64,000 nt of DNA from Bubalus kerabau (GCF_029407905.1 NC_073628.1:62566501-62630500), one strand, 5' to 3'. Counted from the first letter of the stretch, positions 1-11,768 are shown. A program made the numbers and translations. The notes: generated by a model not told the origin, from the sequence alone.

Positions 1-733
1 GCTGCCAGATTCACTTTATTTCTGCATAAAATGGTGACATCTTGGGTTATTGGGTTAGGTTTTTCTTCGTAAATAACTCTGACACTCTCTTCTGATAGGC
101 AATTCAAATTATTACTTATGAGAGCCATAAAGCTGCAGATGCATTTCATGCTATCAAAAATAAAATATCCATTGCTTTATGATTCATGATATGTCCAGAA
201 AGTTTAAATATTTTAGTGTGTGTAATATATTTTGGCACTGTAAGTCACTTTCACAACTGACTGTGCAAGAAGATATTAGCTGGTTGCCAATATTTTTTCA
301 AATTTGAATCTACCTGCATGGCATTTGCCAGACAGTTTCTAAGCTTGAAGAATGAAAGGAATTGCTATAATGTATATCAGAATGATATTTACAACTCAAA
401 TGAAACATGTCCATAATGCTGGGGCTTTTGTTTTCATATTATAACCACTCAGGACATGAAGATATAACCGTGTCACATTTTTATATCATCATCATGAAAT
501 TCATTTATTCTCCAACTTGAAAATCAAATGATGGGCTAATAGAAGGCAGAGGAAATCTATCTCAGTGTTTATGTGGAACCGAGATAGAAATTCAGCTCTC
601 AGGACAATGATAGCTTCTAGGGGTAGTTTCAGCCCCTTTATAGAGGCAGAAAATGTTCTGCTTATAGACAAAGGGAATAATCAATTAAATCACCATGTCT
701 ATTAGTTCCTACTGGTGCTACAACAAATACTAC
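1..733. other. Unannotated AT-rich flank
   Basis: No coding frame of note and no repeat family I recognise. It is the left flank of the BovB insertion that follows, and its last bases (734 onward) are the left copy of that element's target duplication. Confidence 0.5.
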
Positions 734-2191
734 AATCTTTTTGGTTTTCAGTTCAGCTCAGTTCAGTCACTCAGTCATGTCCGACTCTTTGCGACCCCAT
801 GAACTGCAGCACGCCAGGCCTCCCTGTCTATCACCAACTCCCAGAGTCCACCCAAACCCATGTCCATTGGGTTGGTGATGCCATCCAGCCATCTCATCCT
901 CTGTCGTCCCCTTCTCCTCCTGCCATCAATCTTTTCCAGCATCAGGGTCTTTTCTAATGTGTCAGCGCTTCGCATCAGCTGGCCAAAGTATTGGAGTTTC
1001 AGCTTCAATATCTGTCCTTCCAATGAACACCCAGGACTGATCTCCTTTAGGATGGACTGGTTGGATCTCCTTGCAGTCCAGAGGACTCTCAAGAGTCTTT
1101 TCCAACACCACAGTTCAAAAGCATCACTTCTTCAGCACTCAACTTTCTTTATAGTCCAACTCTCACATTGATACACGACCACTGAAAAAACCATAGCCTT
1201 GACTAGACAGACCTTTGTGGACAAAGTAATGTCTCTGCTTTTTAATATGCTGTCTAGGTTGGTCGCAACTTTCCTTTCAAGGAGTAAGCGTCTTTTAATT
1301 TTATGGCTGCAGTCACCATCTGCAGTGATTTTGAAGCCCAGAAAATTAAAATCTGAAACTGTTTCCACTGTTTCCCCATCTATTTCCCATTAAGTGATGG
1401 GACCGGATGCCATGATCTTCATTTTCTGAATGTTGAGCTTTAAGCCAACTTTTTCACTCTCCTCTTTCACTTTCATCAAGAGGCTCTTTAGTGCTTCTTC
1501 ACTTTCTGCCATAAGGGTGGTGTCATCTGCATTTCTGAGGTTATTGATAGTTCTCCCAGCATCTTGACTCCAGCTTGTGCTTTCTCCAGCCCAGCGTTTC
1601 TCATGATGTACTCTAAATATGAGTTAAATAAGTAGGGTGATGGTATACAGCCTTGACGTACTCCTTTTCCTATTTGGAACCAGTCTGTTGTTCCATGTCC
1701 AGTTCTAACTGTTGCTTCCTGACCTTCATACAGACTTCTCAAGAGGCAGGTGAGGTGGTCTGGTATTCCCATCTCTTTCAGAATTTTCCACAGTCTGTTG
1801 TGATCCACACAGTCAAAGGCATTGGCATAGTCAATAAAGCAGAAATAGATATTTTTCTGGAACTATCTTGCTTTTTCGATGATCCAGCAGATGTTGGCAA
1901 TTTTATCTCTATACCCATTTGAATGCAGCAATCCAAAGAATAGCAAGGAGAGATAAGAAAGCCCTCCTCAGTGATCAATACAAAGAAAAAGAGGAAAACA
2001 ATAAAATGGGAAAGACTACAGATCTCTTCAAGAAAATTAGAGATATCAAGGGAACATTTCATGCAAAGATGGGCTCAATAAAGGACAGAAACGGTAGGGA
2101 CCTAACAGAAGCAGAAGATTAGGAAGAGGTGACAAGAATATACAGAAGAACTGTACAAAAAAGATCTTTATGATCCAGATAATCTTTTTGG
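734..2191 (-). mobile_element. BovB LINE with inverted 5' arm and 11-bp target duplication
   Basis: BovB is an RTE-clade LINE with one ORF (endonuclease then reverse transcriptase). Bases 745-1911 are antisense BovB: the CAGTTCAGTTCAG-type 3' terminus lies at the left, and minus-strand frames show RT pieces such as HGTTDWFQIGKGVRQGC. At about 1912-1918 orientation flips. Bases 1918-2180 are sense BovB from further upstream in the element (KMGSIKDRNGRDLTEAED, the linker before the RT). The unit is bounded by a perfect direct repeat AATCTTTTTGG at 734-744 and 2181-2191. One pair of duplications around both arms indicates a single insertion with 5' inversion (twin priming), with roughly 300 bp of element missing between the arms. 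Frames are broken by stops, so the copy is dead. Confidence 0.9.
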
Positions 2192-2446
2192 CTTAAAACA
2201 GCACAAACTTCTTACCTGATAGTTCTGGAAGCCAGAAGTCCAAATGAGTCTTAAAGCGATAATATCAAGGTGTGTGTCTCTTGGCTAGCCTTCAGGGGAG
2301 TATCTACTTCCTGGCCTTTCCTTGTTGCTGGAAGCTGACTGCACTTGTTGGCTCCTGGCCTTTCTCTCCATCATCAAATGTATCATCTAACCTCTGCTTC
2401 CATCCCTCAGCACCTCTTGCCTCCCTCTGATGAGGACCTCTATGAT
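2192..2446. repeat. Unassigned old dispersed repeat (possible)
   Basis: The stretch opening AAAACAGCACAAACTTCTTA and continuing through 'gatagttctggaagccagaag' has the feel of a common mammalian interspersed repeat, but I cannot name the family. No coding potential. It may simply be unique sequence. Confidence 0.25.
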
Positions 2447-2448
2447 TA

Positions 2449-3289
2449 CAGATGTTCCCTGACTTATGGCTCCACTTAGGATTTTTCAGCTTTTTGATGT
2501 TAAAGCAATACGTTAAAGCAATATACATTTGGAGGAAACAACGTTGTTGTTGATCAACAAAAGTTGTGCCCAACTCTTTGTGACCCTGTAATCTATTGAA
2601 CATCTCAGCTTAACCTCACCTTTGTAAGCAGTCAAGAATACTTATGTGAACCTACAGTTGGCCAAAACCATCTAATACAATCTTAGTCATAAAGTGTTGT
2701 CTATCTTGTCAAGTTCATCGACTACCACACCAAAAATGAAGAACAGAATGCTATATATGTATAGAATGGGTTGTTCACCCTTGTGATGATGTGACTGACT
2801 ACTGCTGCTGGCATCACAAGCGAATATCTTAATTCTTATCATTAGTCTGGATAAAGATCAAAATTCAAACAAGTCTGCCAAAGAATTGATTCTTTCAAGT
2901 TGTAGTGGTGGGGAGAAGTCTCTTGAGCATGCCTTGGACTGCAAGAAGATCAAACCAGTCAATCCTAAAGGAAATCAACCCTAAATATTCTTTGGAAGAT
3001 CTGCTGGTGAAGCTGGAGCTCCAGTTCTTTGGCCACCTGATGCAAAGAGCTGACTCATTGGAAAAGACCCTGATGCTGGGAGATTGAAGGCAGCAGGAAA
3101 AGAGGGTGACAGAGGATTATATGGTTGGATGGCATTACTAATTCAATGGATATAAATTTGAGCAATTCCGGGACATAGTGAAGGATAGAGGAACCTGGCA
3201 TACTGCAGTTTATTTTTGACTTACAATATTTGCAACTTACAATGGGTTTATCAGGACATAACATTATTATGACTCCAGGAAGATTTGTG
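2449..3289. mobile_element. Tigger-like DNA transposon remnant, split by BovB
   Basis: The left end CAGATGTTCCCTGACTTATG follows a TA at 2447-2448. The right end near 3262-3289 (ATTATGACTCCAGGAAGATTTG) is an imperfect inverted match followed by TA at 3290-3291. TA flanks and 'gacttatg/gacttacaa' subterminal motifs fit the TcMar-Tigger superfamily. No transposase frame remains, so it is a non-autonomous or decayed copy. It is interrupted by a BovB 3' piece (2880-3209) and perhaps a short antisense Bov-A fragment (about 2545-2595, 'cccaactctttgtgaccc'). Confidence 0.5.
2880..3209 (+). mobile_element. BovB LINE 3' fragment
   Basis: Sense 3' BovB sequence including the sense-strand landmarks 'ggccacctgatgcaaagagc' and 'gaaaagaccctgatgctggg'. 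It is 5'-truncated and also lacks the last ~45 bp of the usual terminus, stopping at 'ctgcagtt' and passing straight into the Tigger-like right arm. Non-coding remnant. Confidence 0.85.
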
Positions 3290-3291
3290 TA

Positions 3292-3639
3292 TAAAACTTT
3301 TCTAGATTATTCAGAATAATCTCGCTATCTCAAATTTAATCAAATGTGCAACATTCTTTTTGCTATATAATGTAACATAATTGCTAAATCTGGGGATTAG
3401 AATGCATAAGTCTCTGGAGTGCATTACTCTATATATCACACCAAGGGGCTTAATTATTAATTACAGGTATTTTCAGAGCCTACCAAAAGATTTTTGAATG
3501 CTTATTTTCTACCAGGTATTTTGTAAGCATAAATTTTTCCTTCTAATAGCTTAGAGTCAAGCCTGTTATGACAAGTGTGATGGATAATTGTAATGCCATC
3601 TGGCAGTTCGGATACAGTCCATTCATGCAGTTACCCTCC
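3292..3639. other. Unannotated stretch
   Basis: AT-rich sequence between the Tigger-like element and the L2 remnant. No gene or repeat recognised. Confidence 0.4.
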
Positions 3640-4570
3640 CACTCTTCCAAGCCAGTTTCACATCTCCAGCTCTCTATTCATATCTCCACTAATCTCTCTC
3701 TAATCAGCTGATGATTCCACCTTCCATCTCATTATGAAAATCAAAGCAATTAGAAAAGAACTCCAACAATTTTATTCCATCACATCTATCCACCTACCAT
3801 TCTTCTGCTCTGAGGTTTCAGGAATTCATGATCTCTTATTTGCCTTCTTTTACCAAAGACAAACTGTTGGCCCTTCCAAGTCTAATCTTTCCATGTGTGT
3901 ACTGATTCCTATGCTTTTAATTTTTTTTTTCCATCTCCTCAAAGACATCATTTCAATAATTTCACCAACTTTCTCCTGCACTGAACTAATCCTCTTAGCA
4001 AACAACCATGGTGTTATTTCTCGTCTCTTAAAACTAAAAGCTTTCTCTGTATTTAGTATTGCCCTCCAGCTATTAACTCATTTCTTCTCTTTCCTTATTG
4101 GTAATGTTCTTCAAAAAAATACACATCTTCCTTTCTCTCTTCCAAATCTCTCTCAAATGTACCCCAGGTACTGTTTTATCCTCTCTGCTCTAGTGAAACT
4201 GCTTACATAAAAATATTGTTAATAACAGCTCATGCTGATATACAACTTGCTACATCCCAAGCATTTTAAAAGACTCTTCAGCTGTTTTACTAATCCTTAG
4301 AACAGCCTGAAATGTAGCTGTAAGAACCGGATGAGGGATTAACAACCAAGCGGTCACCTCTGAAGTCCATCTAAACTCTATCATCTCTCTCAGGCACTAA
4401 TAATTTCCACATTCTAAATCTAATTATCATGTACTGATCCTCATCTCCTCCAACCTATTAGCAGCATCATTTAACAAAGTGATTATTTCTTCTTTTCCTA
4501 AAGTCTTCTTCTATTGGCTTTGGGACTCCACAGTCCCCTGATTTCCCTTCTACTTCTTTGGTTACCATTA
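3640..4570 (+). mobile_element. Ancient L2/CR1-type LINE ORF2 remnant
   Basis: The sense strand resembles the reverse-transcriptase region of mammalian L2. A 158-codon frame at 3734-4210 begins MKIKAIRKELQQF, like the segment upstream of L2 RT. After a MIR interruption, 4400-4570 reads as a decayed version of the L2 'cagcagcatttgacacagtt' RT block ('ttagcagcatcatttaacaa'). Codons are broken and no catalytic motif survives. This is a fossil. The long frame could be mistaken for a gene, but it has no conserved start context, splice structure or domain other than L2. Confidence 0.5.
4217..4345 (+). mobile_element. MIR-type SINE fragment
   Basis: The sequence 'aataacagctcatgctgata' through 'ctaatccttagaacagcct' and 'ggatgaggga' follows the order of the MIR core and 3' region (catttactcatttaatcctcacaa-type). 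Diverged and short. It interrupts the L2 remnant. Confidence 0.5.
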
Positions 4571-4778
4571 TCAAGAGGAGCAGGGCAGATAAGCAGATGA
4601 AACATGGCTGGTTTCTTGCCTTTAAGTGGGTGATACTTAGCTATGTAGAAGGTAAGCTGGTGCACCAGAATCTTTTTAGAGTGTCTTAAGAAAGATAAAT
4701 TCAAAGTTCCATGGTGTTTAGAATCAAGAATTACTACCTCCCTGTGGGCATTTCCAAGGGGTGGTATTCAAGCTATCT
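4571..4778. other. Unannotated stretch
   Basis: Nothing recognised between the L2 remnant and the L1 3' end. Confidence 0.4.
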
Positions 4779-5045
4779 TTTTTTAAATAATTGAAATATA
4801 GTTGATTTACAATGTTGTGCTAATTTCTAGTGTACAGCAAATTGATTTAGTTATACACACATATTTTCTTTTTCATATTCTATTCCATAATGGCTTATCA
4901 CAAGGTGTCATATAGTTCCCTGGCTATGCAGAAGGACCTTGTTGTTTATCTATCCTGTAAATAATAGCTTACATCTGCTAATCCCAAACTCCTGATCCTT
5001 CCCTCTCCTCCCTTCCCTCACCAACCACAAGTCTGTGCTCTATGT
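4779..5045 (-). mobile_element. Artiodactyl L1 3' UTR fragment
   Basis: Antisense L1 3' end: the T-rich start is followed by 'gaaatatagttgatttacaa', 'gtacagcaaattgatttag' and 'taatcccaaactcctgatcc', the standard order for the 3' UTR of an older artiodactyl L1. Heavily 5'-truncated, no ORF2 sequence retained. Confidence 0.8.
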
Positions 5046-5284
5046 CTGTGCTTAAGTTACATTTTGAAATATAAATAGGAAGCTGCCAGATTGAGAAGGT
5101 GCATAAGATTGTTCTAAGATGACTGAAAGCATTTGTCATCCTACAGACCTGAGGAGGTTTGAGAAACAATATGCTCAGTGTGGTTATTTTTACATTCCCT
5201 TTTATTTGAATATGAATTAGTACATCTTGAAATTAGGCTAAATTGCCAAAAGAAATAACAATATAGAGCAAGGATACATTTCAA
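5046..5284. other. Unannotated stretch
   Basis: No gene or recognisable repeat. Confidence 0.4.
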
Positions 5285-5455
5285 CCACCTGTAGCCAAAT
5301 GCACATTAGATCCACACAGAGAACTTTTAATAAATATTGCCATCCAGACTGCACTCAGAATGAATCTGGTATAATTTTTCTGAAGTGATACCTGGGCATG
5401 AGCATTTTTGTTCCCAGATTCCAATAGTAGCCAGATTTGAGAACCATAGTGCTAG
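5285..5455. mobile_element. MER5-like (hAT-Charlie) DNA transposon remnant
   Basis: The block ends with 'ccagatttgagaaccatagt', close to the classic MER5 terminus (…tttgagaaccactg), preceded by a 'gggcatgagcatttttgtt' segment in the expected order. Non-autonomous family, so no coding capacity is expected. Edges approximate. Confidence 0.5.
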
Positions 5456-5662
5456 AATATAAATATGGCTGGAGAAGATGGGCTTGAAACTTAGTCTGGA
5501 AGCAAGGTCAAGACCAGAGTTAAGAACTTTTCAGTCTGTGCTGAAGAATTTGGACATTATCTTCCAAACCAAGTAAAGCAAAAGCAGGTTCTATGCAGGA
5601 TCACGATGTGATCAAATGAGTATTTTCAGAAAAAAATAGAGAATGGTATGAGGTTGGGGGAA

Positions 5663-5692
5663 TATGTATGTATGTATATATATATATATATA
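5663..5692. repeat. (GTAT)n/(TA)n microsatellite
   Basis: Short GTAT repeats pass into eight TA units. Confidence 0.95.
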
Positions 5693-5740
5693 GTTGCAAT
5701 AGCATAGGCATCTATGGCTGAGCCTCTTGTCTTAATTCTC

Positions 5741-5835
5741 CCTTCTCCAGGGGATCTTCTGGACCCAGGGATTGAACCCAGGTTTCCCACATTGCAAGTA
5801 GATTCTTTACCATCTGAGCCACCAGGGAAGCCCCT
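5741..5835 (-). mobile_element. Bov-tA SINE, tRNA-derived half
   Basis: Antisense copy of the tRNA-Glu-derived head of Bov-tA: it reads from 'tctccaggggatcttctgg' to 'gccaccagggaagcccc'. The B-box region is visible as 'gggattgaaccca' on the opposite strand. The Bov-A tail is absent, so the copy is 3'-truncated. Not a tRNA gene. Confidence 0.85.
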
Positions 5836-7092
5836 TAATTCTCCCAGGACCTACCAGAATCTCCAACTCATTTGCCAAGAAGCTACATAAGGGAGATATT
5901 TAGGAAGTTAAATATGAAGGATATGCTGATTGGCTGGACTGTGAGGGTAAAGGGTTCAAGATTTCTACTTTGTTTTAATGTAAAAACTCGAGATGTGTTT
6001 TATACTGTTTTGAATTTAAATTTGTGAGTTCTTGAAAAAGTCTGCAAACAAGTAGGGCAACTAGGAGAGAAACATATCTGAGTGGTTTGAAGTAATCAAC
6101 TTGCTTTTAGAGTTTCAGGATTGCCTTTGTATTCAAGATAAGCCTGTCCTGTAGTTTCTTACAAAATCACAAAGGGTCACAGCTTGAAACATGGATTAAA
6201 TCCTACTATAGCTTGATGACAGCTTTTAAAGCCTTTTTAAGAAAAAGAAGTGTGTATGTCAATTATACTTCAACGTTTAAAAATGCATTACAACCATCAG
6301 AAAAAGGAAAAGAAAAAAGAAGGTTTTGGGAGGGTCTCAGCACAGCTCAGGAAGAAATGAGGCCACAAAGACAGAGGGCAGAGAAATGGGCTGCATTTTA
6401 TTTCAAAAGCCAGTAGGGCTCAACCCACAATGGTCCTCTTGGTTGTTCCTCAAAGAGGTCCACACTCTCACTTGAGTACCCCATTGTGCTCTTTGTTTAT
6501 TATGCTTGGAACATTTTCCATCCAGAGTTCAGCACAGCTTTCTCAGTCTCTTTATTTCAGAGTCCTTCTCACATATTACCCAACCAGAATCATACTTTAT
6601 ATATCAAATTACACACCTTCCATCAGTCATTCCATCCCCTTGCTCACCTGCCCCACACACAGCATCCATTACTACTTCTAAAAAATGGATTATTTCTAGA
6701 GATAAGAGCATTGTGGGCACGGAATGAATGAATGATGGGAGGAATGAGGGAGGAAAGCTCCAAAAGTCTGTATGATGAAACATTTATTCTTTGAAGTCCA
6801 AAGGGCCAGGCTGAAGCATGGATGCTACCAACTTATCTCACAGTAGAGTAAAAATAGACAATAAACAAGTAAGAATAACTTGGAAGTATGTAAGGGTATT
6901 GATGCTGTAATAGAAGCAATAAAAGTAAAACTGTTGCAAGTTAAATTTTCACAGGTTTTACTAACTCATCAGATGTCTCTGATAACATCATAAGCACATT
7001 CTCAATTTTTATTCCATGATCATTTGATTTGTGAGGATGTCACCTTTTGAGTCACCATGAGAGAGGGGCTTTAAGAGAGAAGATAGAAAATG
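5836..7092. other. Unannotated stretch
   Basis: Mostly AT-rich single-copy-looking sequence. A short L1-like 3' end may sit near 6250-6300 ('gtcaattatacttcaacg'). 6440-6680 has weak similarity in feel to an L2 3' region, and three short overlapping plus-strand frames there are not convincing genes. Confidence 0.4.
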
Positions 7093-7297
7093 TGAAGCTC
7101 TTTGAAGCCTGAAATCATATCTAGTTGTTCACTATAGGATTCTTAGGAACTAGGATAATGTGAATTTGATAAATACTTGCTGGATTCACTTATTAATAGT
7201 CTTTTTTATTTCCCCAAGAACCACCTATGTACAAGGCAGAGAAATGGACCCTGGTCATGAGGTTGAACTAAACAAGATGACTGTCCTCATCCAGTTC
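7093..7297 (+). mobile_element. L2/MIR-type remnant
   Basis: 'ttgataaatacttgctggat' matches the order of the L2 3' terminus (…ataaatatttgttgaat). The block 7220-7297 ('cctcatccagttcac') resembles the adjacent MIR/L2 core. Very diverged. Confidence 0.4.
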
Positions 7298-8358
7298 ACA
7301 GTTTACTTTTTACTTTTTGTTCAGTCACGCAGTCGTGTCTGACTCTTTGCAACCCCACTGACTGTGGCATGCCATGTTTCAATGTCCTTCAACATTTCCC
7401 AGAGCTTGCTTAAAACTCATGTCCATTGAGTCGGTGATGCCATCCAACTTTCTCATCCTCTGTCATTCCCTTTTTATCTTGCCTTCAATCCTTCCCAGCA
7501 TCAGGGTCTTTTCAAATGCGTTAGCTCTTTGCATCAAGTGGCCAAAGCATTGTAACTTCAGCATCAGTGAATATTCTGGATTGATTTCCTTTAGGATTGC
7601 TGGTTGGATCTCCTTGCAGTCCAAGGGACTCTCAGGAGTCTTCTGCAACACCACAGTTCAAAAACATGAATTCTTCAACACAGCCTTCTTTATGGTCCAA
7701 CTCTCACATCCATTCATGACTACTGAAAAATATATATATAGCTTTGACTAGATGAACCATTGTTAGTAAAGTAATGTCTCTGTTTTTTAATACACAGTCT
7801 AGGATTGTCATAGCTTTTCTTCCAAGGAGTAAGTGCCTTTTAATTTCATAGCTGCAGTCATCATCTGCAGTCATTTTGGAGCCCAAGAAAATAAAATATA
7901 TCACTGTTTACATTGTTTCTCCATCTATGTGCCATGAAGTGATGGGACCAGATGCCATGATCTTCATTTTTTGAATGTTGAACTTTAAGCCAACTTTTTC
8001 ACTCTCCTCTTTTACTTTGATCAAGAAGCTCTTTAGTTCATCTTTGCTTTCTACCATAAGGGTAGTGTCATCTGCATATCTGAAGTTATTGATATTTCTC
8101 CTGGCAATCTTGATTCCAGCTTTTGCTTCATCTAGCTCAGGATTTTTCATCATACACTCTGCATATAAGTTAAATAAGCAGGGTGAAAATATACAGATTT
8201 GGTGTACTCCTTTCCCAAATTTGAACCCGTCAATTGTTCCATGACTGGTTTTAACTGTTGCTTCTTTACCTGCATACAGGTTTCTCAGGAGGCAGGTACG
8301 GTGCCCTCGTATTCCCATCTCTTGAAGAATTTTCCACAGTTTATTGTGACAGTTTACT
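7298..8358 (-). mobile_element. BovB LINE, 5'-truncated, with 10-bp target duplication
   Basis: Antisense BovB covering RT to 3' end (about 7318-8350). The minus strand retains a 163-codon RT frame with FRYADDTTLM, the catalytic YADD box of palm motif C, and KIMASGPITSWHIDGETM downstream. The frame then breaks before the C-terminal part at 7704-7904. Perfect 10-bp direct repeats ACAGTTTACT lie at 7298-7307 and 8349-8358 and are probably the target duplication. About 10 T-rich bases separate the left copy from the usual GTTCAG terminus. Confidence 0.85.
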
Positions 8359-9362
8359 AGAGGCAGACAAATATTTAAACAAATTATTATGAAACCCATG
8401 TGTCACACATTGTTATATAGTTTATGGTTTCAAACTAATATAAGTCAAGGCTACCCAAACTCTCAAACATAAATGAATGTAAGTATTAAAACAATTCTTA
8501 CAGATTTGGTTTCTGGAAATAATAATCAAATATATTAAGTTGGCTCAACATTAGTAATCTGGATTTGAAGTAGAAACAGACCCAGGGCCAGATGGAGGTA
8601 AAAATGTAAGTTGTATTTCTGGTAGAGCTGCATTGGGGTACGTAGGTCAGGATTGGACTTAGAGTCAGAACTGGGGATTCTGTTCCTTTCCCAGTCTAGA
8701 CCTTGGATCTAACCTAGGGGAGGATGAGGATTGTTCTGACTCTGAGGACACCAGAAAGTATAGCGTGGAGATGCAATGCCCTGGTGACGCAATTTCCCTA
8801 GTGATGGAACACAGGTAATCAAAGCCTAAGCAGTGGGAGGGATCCCCTTACAACAAGGACCCCAGACTTGGTGACATATATATTTTCTCAAATTTTTGCC
8901 AGTCTCTCCAGTTGGACAAGTCACTTCTGGCAAAGAGACTATGAGGAGAAGGAAGGGTTGAATCTACTAGTCCAATTCTTCCAAGAAAGCAGAAACCTCT
9001 ATTTACTAGCCTTCCTGAAAAGAGTGAGCTAAAAAGGATGATTCTCCTTACATTATGGGTCACTTAATTGCCATTTTAGGTTTAAATTATTTGCAAGATT
9101 TAAAGTTAATTTCCCTTTTAGCCCTTCTTATGATAGATATTCCTCCTATCAATGGATAAAGAAACTTCGTTGGATGGATTACCTTATACCACTTACATAT
9201 TATAGGCTTCTTAGTAAGTACCTGTTGATTGGGCTGATATTTTGACTAGTATTCAATGTTAGAATGATATTAGAATGAAGTTAGGTGATATTAGAATATT
9301 AGAATTTGAGTATACAAAAGACACATCTAGTGAGGGAGATATATCTCCTACAGTCAGAGATC
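8359..9362. other. Unannotated stretch
   Basis: No repeat or gene recognised. Slightly higher GC around 8590-8830. No splice-like or coding pattern seen. Confidence 0.4.
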
Positions 9363-9642
9363 TTTTGCTGCTGTTGCTGTTAAGTCACTTCAGTCATGTC
9401 CGACTCTGTGAGACCCCATAGAAGGCAGCCCACCAGGCTCCCCTGTCCCTGGGATTCTCCAAGCAAGAACACTGGAGTGGATTGCCATTTCCTTCTCCAA
9501 TGCATGAAAGTGAAAAGTGAAAGTGAAGTCGCTCAGTCATGTCTGACTCTTTAGCGACCCCATGGACTGCAGCCCACCAGGCTCTTCCATCCATGGGATT
9601 TTCCAGACAAGAGTACTGGAGTGGGGTGCCATTGCCTTCTCT
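9363..9642 (-). mobile_element. Bov-A2 SINE (dimer)
   Basis: Two Bov-A monomers in antisense joined by the CACTTT-type linker (seen as 'gaaagtgaaaagtgaaagtg', 9505-9524), with the (AGC)n tail appearing as 'gctgctgttgctg' at the left. Complete length, ruminant-specific. Confidence 0.92.
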
Positions 9643-9682
9643 GCAGGGGTGTTTTGAATGCTTTTTAATACCTAGCATGTAG

Positions 9683-9895
9683 GGGCTTTCCTGGAGGTCC
9701 AGTGGTTAGGATCCTATTCTCACAAGGCAGAGGGCCTGGGTTCCATCCCTGGTCAGGGAACTAGATCCCACATGCTGCAACCAAGTATTCACATGCCACA
9801 ACTGAAGATGCTGCATGCTACAACAAAGATCAAAGACCCTGCGTGCTGCAACTGAGACCTGGTGCAGCTGAGCAAATAAGTAAATATTTTTTGTG
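9683..9895 (+). mobile_element. CHR-2-type tRNA-Glu SINE
   Basis: It starts 'gggctttcctggaggtccag', has a B-box-like 'gggttccatccctgg', then the CHR body ('cacatgctgcaaccaag', 'gcgtgctgcaactgag') and an AAATAAGTAAAT tail. Cetartiodactyl SINE derived from tRNA-Glu. Diverged and non-functional as a tRNA. Confidence 0.85.
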
Positions 9896-11419
9896 TTGGT
9901 AACTGGCCATGATATCATCTCAGGACCATCCTGGGGAAATTCCAACCTGTGGAAATTCTGTACTGTGTAACAGCATAAACTTTTAAATTTGATTTCCTGC
10001 CTGCTTTACACTTCATTACAGCAAAATGTATTTTACACTAGTTACATCTACAAAAACTCATTTTCTCTGTCAAATGATGCATACAAGTTTGAATTACCAC
10101 AATTGACTCTGGTCAAAGTTTCCTAATCACACCATAGGTCAAAACCAATAAACACCATCAGGCAATCACAGCTAGGCTTGACTTAGTTTTAGCTTTGGTT
10201 GAGCTTAGATATAGTCAAAGCTAGCTTGACTAGCTTGGTCAGAGTCAAAGCTGTCAAGGCAATGTTCTCAACTTGTCTTTTACACATGTCTTTTGCATTT
10301 TTACTGTCATAGTTTTTCCTACCTTCTCTAATTCTGTATCTTACAATTATTTCATAGCATAATTCTGATGGAATTCTAGGTGTGTCTCCAGAAGAGATAC
10401 TGTACCCTGAATCTTTATTATTTTTTCAAAGTGTAACACTCTTTCACATATTCCTTTAGGCTCTATCATTCAGAAATTAACCTGATAGATAGATAGATAG
10501 ATATTTTCCCCATAAGGGAGTAGCATCTGAATGGGTGGAGGAGAAAACAAAAACAAAAACAAAATGTGTTTGAATAGGCATTGCAACACTTTAAATCATG
10601 AGCATGTCTATTAGAACTTCAGATATAAGGACCAGGCTGGTGAGGGAGACGTGTACTAGTTAGGGATCCTTTTAATGCCCTTTGAAACATGACATGTAGG
10701 TAGCTGGCTGCATTATGCACCTGAGGACCATCCTGAAACCAAATCCCTTCCTGCCATAGAGGTTTCATTTCTCCTTTATGTGTTGTTGTGATGATTCTCC
10801 AGCGGTATCTATGATCTCTTAGCACCAGCATTCTGTCTGCTTCAATTGACTATTGAGTCTAGACTGAACCAAACTTTGATGTCAGTTTTGCATCTGGTTA
10901 AGATCTGATGCTCTTAAACTCCACAGATATCAGTTTGAATCCTGGTATCACCAATCATTTGTTAAATCACTCAAGCAAGATTATCAGACTTTCTGCCATT
11001 TCCTTTTCTGCAAAATAGAAATAATAATAGTATCCACATGGTTAAATCATGCAGTGTCTGGTATAGATAATACACATAACACATTTTAATTAACTGATTT
11101 TTTTTCATCCTTCTGGTTTGACCTGAAATTCTGTCTCCTGGAAAGGTTTTGCTGACGTTCAGAGAAATTTAATTCCTTCTTTATATAGAATTTCATAACA
11201 CAATCTACTTTCCTTCTTATAACTCATCATATTACATTGAATAAGCAACATTAATGATGTTGAATTTTCATTTTTTCCCCTAATTTCCCTCTCTGTGTTT
11301 TCATAATCACTCCATGGGATTTCGCCTTTGACATTTCGATGAATTTCATAGTAAGTCCCAGAATTTTCTTAATCATCTTTTTTTTCTTTAGTAAGAGATT
11401 TATTCTTTAAATTTTTCAT
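9896..11419. other. Unannotated stretch
   Basis: No gene recognised. 10142-10260 contains loosely repeated 'agctagcttgac/agcttggtc' words, a local low-complexity duplication. Otherwise single-copy-looking AT-rich DNA. Confidence 0.4.
10484..10503. repeat. (GATA)5 microsatellite
   Basis: Five perfect tandem GATA units. Confidence 0.95.
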
Positions 11420-11612
11420 TATAATTTTTAATTGAAGTATAGTTAGTTAATAATTAGCAATATTATATTTGTTGTAGGTATATAGCATAGTGATTCAGTA
11501 TTTTTATAGATTATACTACATTAAAAGTTATTACAAGATAAGGGCTATAATTCCCTGTGCTACACAACATATTCTTGTTGCATATCTATTTTATACATAG
11601 CAATTTGAATCT
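11420..11612 (-). mobile_element. L1 3' UTR fragment
   Basis: Antisense older L1 end: 'ttaattgaagtatagttag', 'tagcatagtgattcagta' and 'ctacacaacatattcttgtt' in 3' UTR order. Confidence 0.75.
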
Positions 11613-11768
11613 CCTTTTCAAAAATTTTTATTTTATATTATTGGAGTTCTGTACTGTTTATTTAAAACTTGTGCTAGTCTTAATTATCTTCAGATAGTAA
11701 AATCTCTTTGGTTACTTCTAGTCATAAAGCTCTCAGTTTAGCAATCACTATATCCACTCTAAAATGTT

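Noticed and set aside
3734..4210. 158-codon plus-strand frame as a possible membrane protein gene
   Set aside because: The sequence follows L2/CR1 ORF2 text, the flanks continue L2, and there is no gene context. Hydrophobicity comes from a T-rich strand.
9683..9895. tRNA-like B-box sequences here and in the Bov-tA copies as tRNA genes
   Set aside because: They do not fold as complete tRNAs and are joined to SINE bodies with tails. They are SINE heads.
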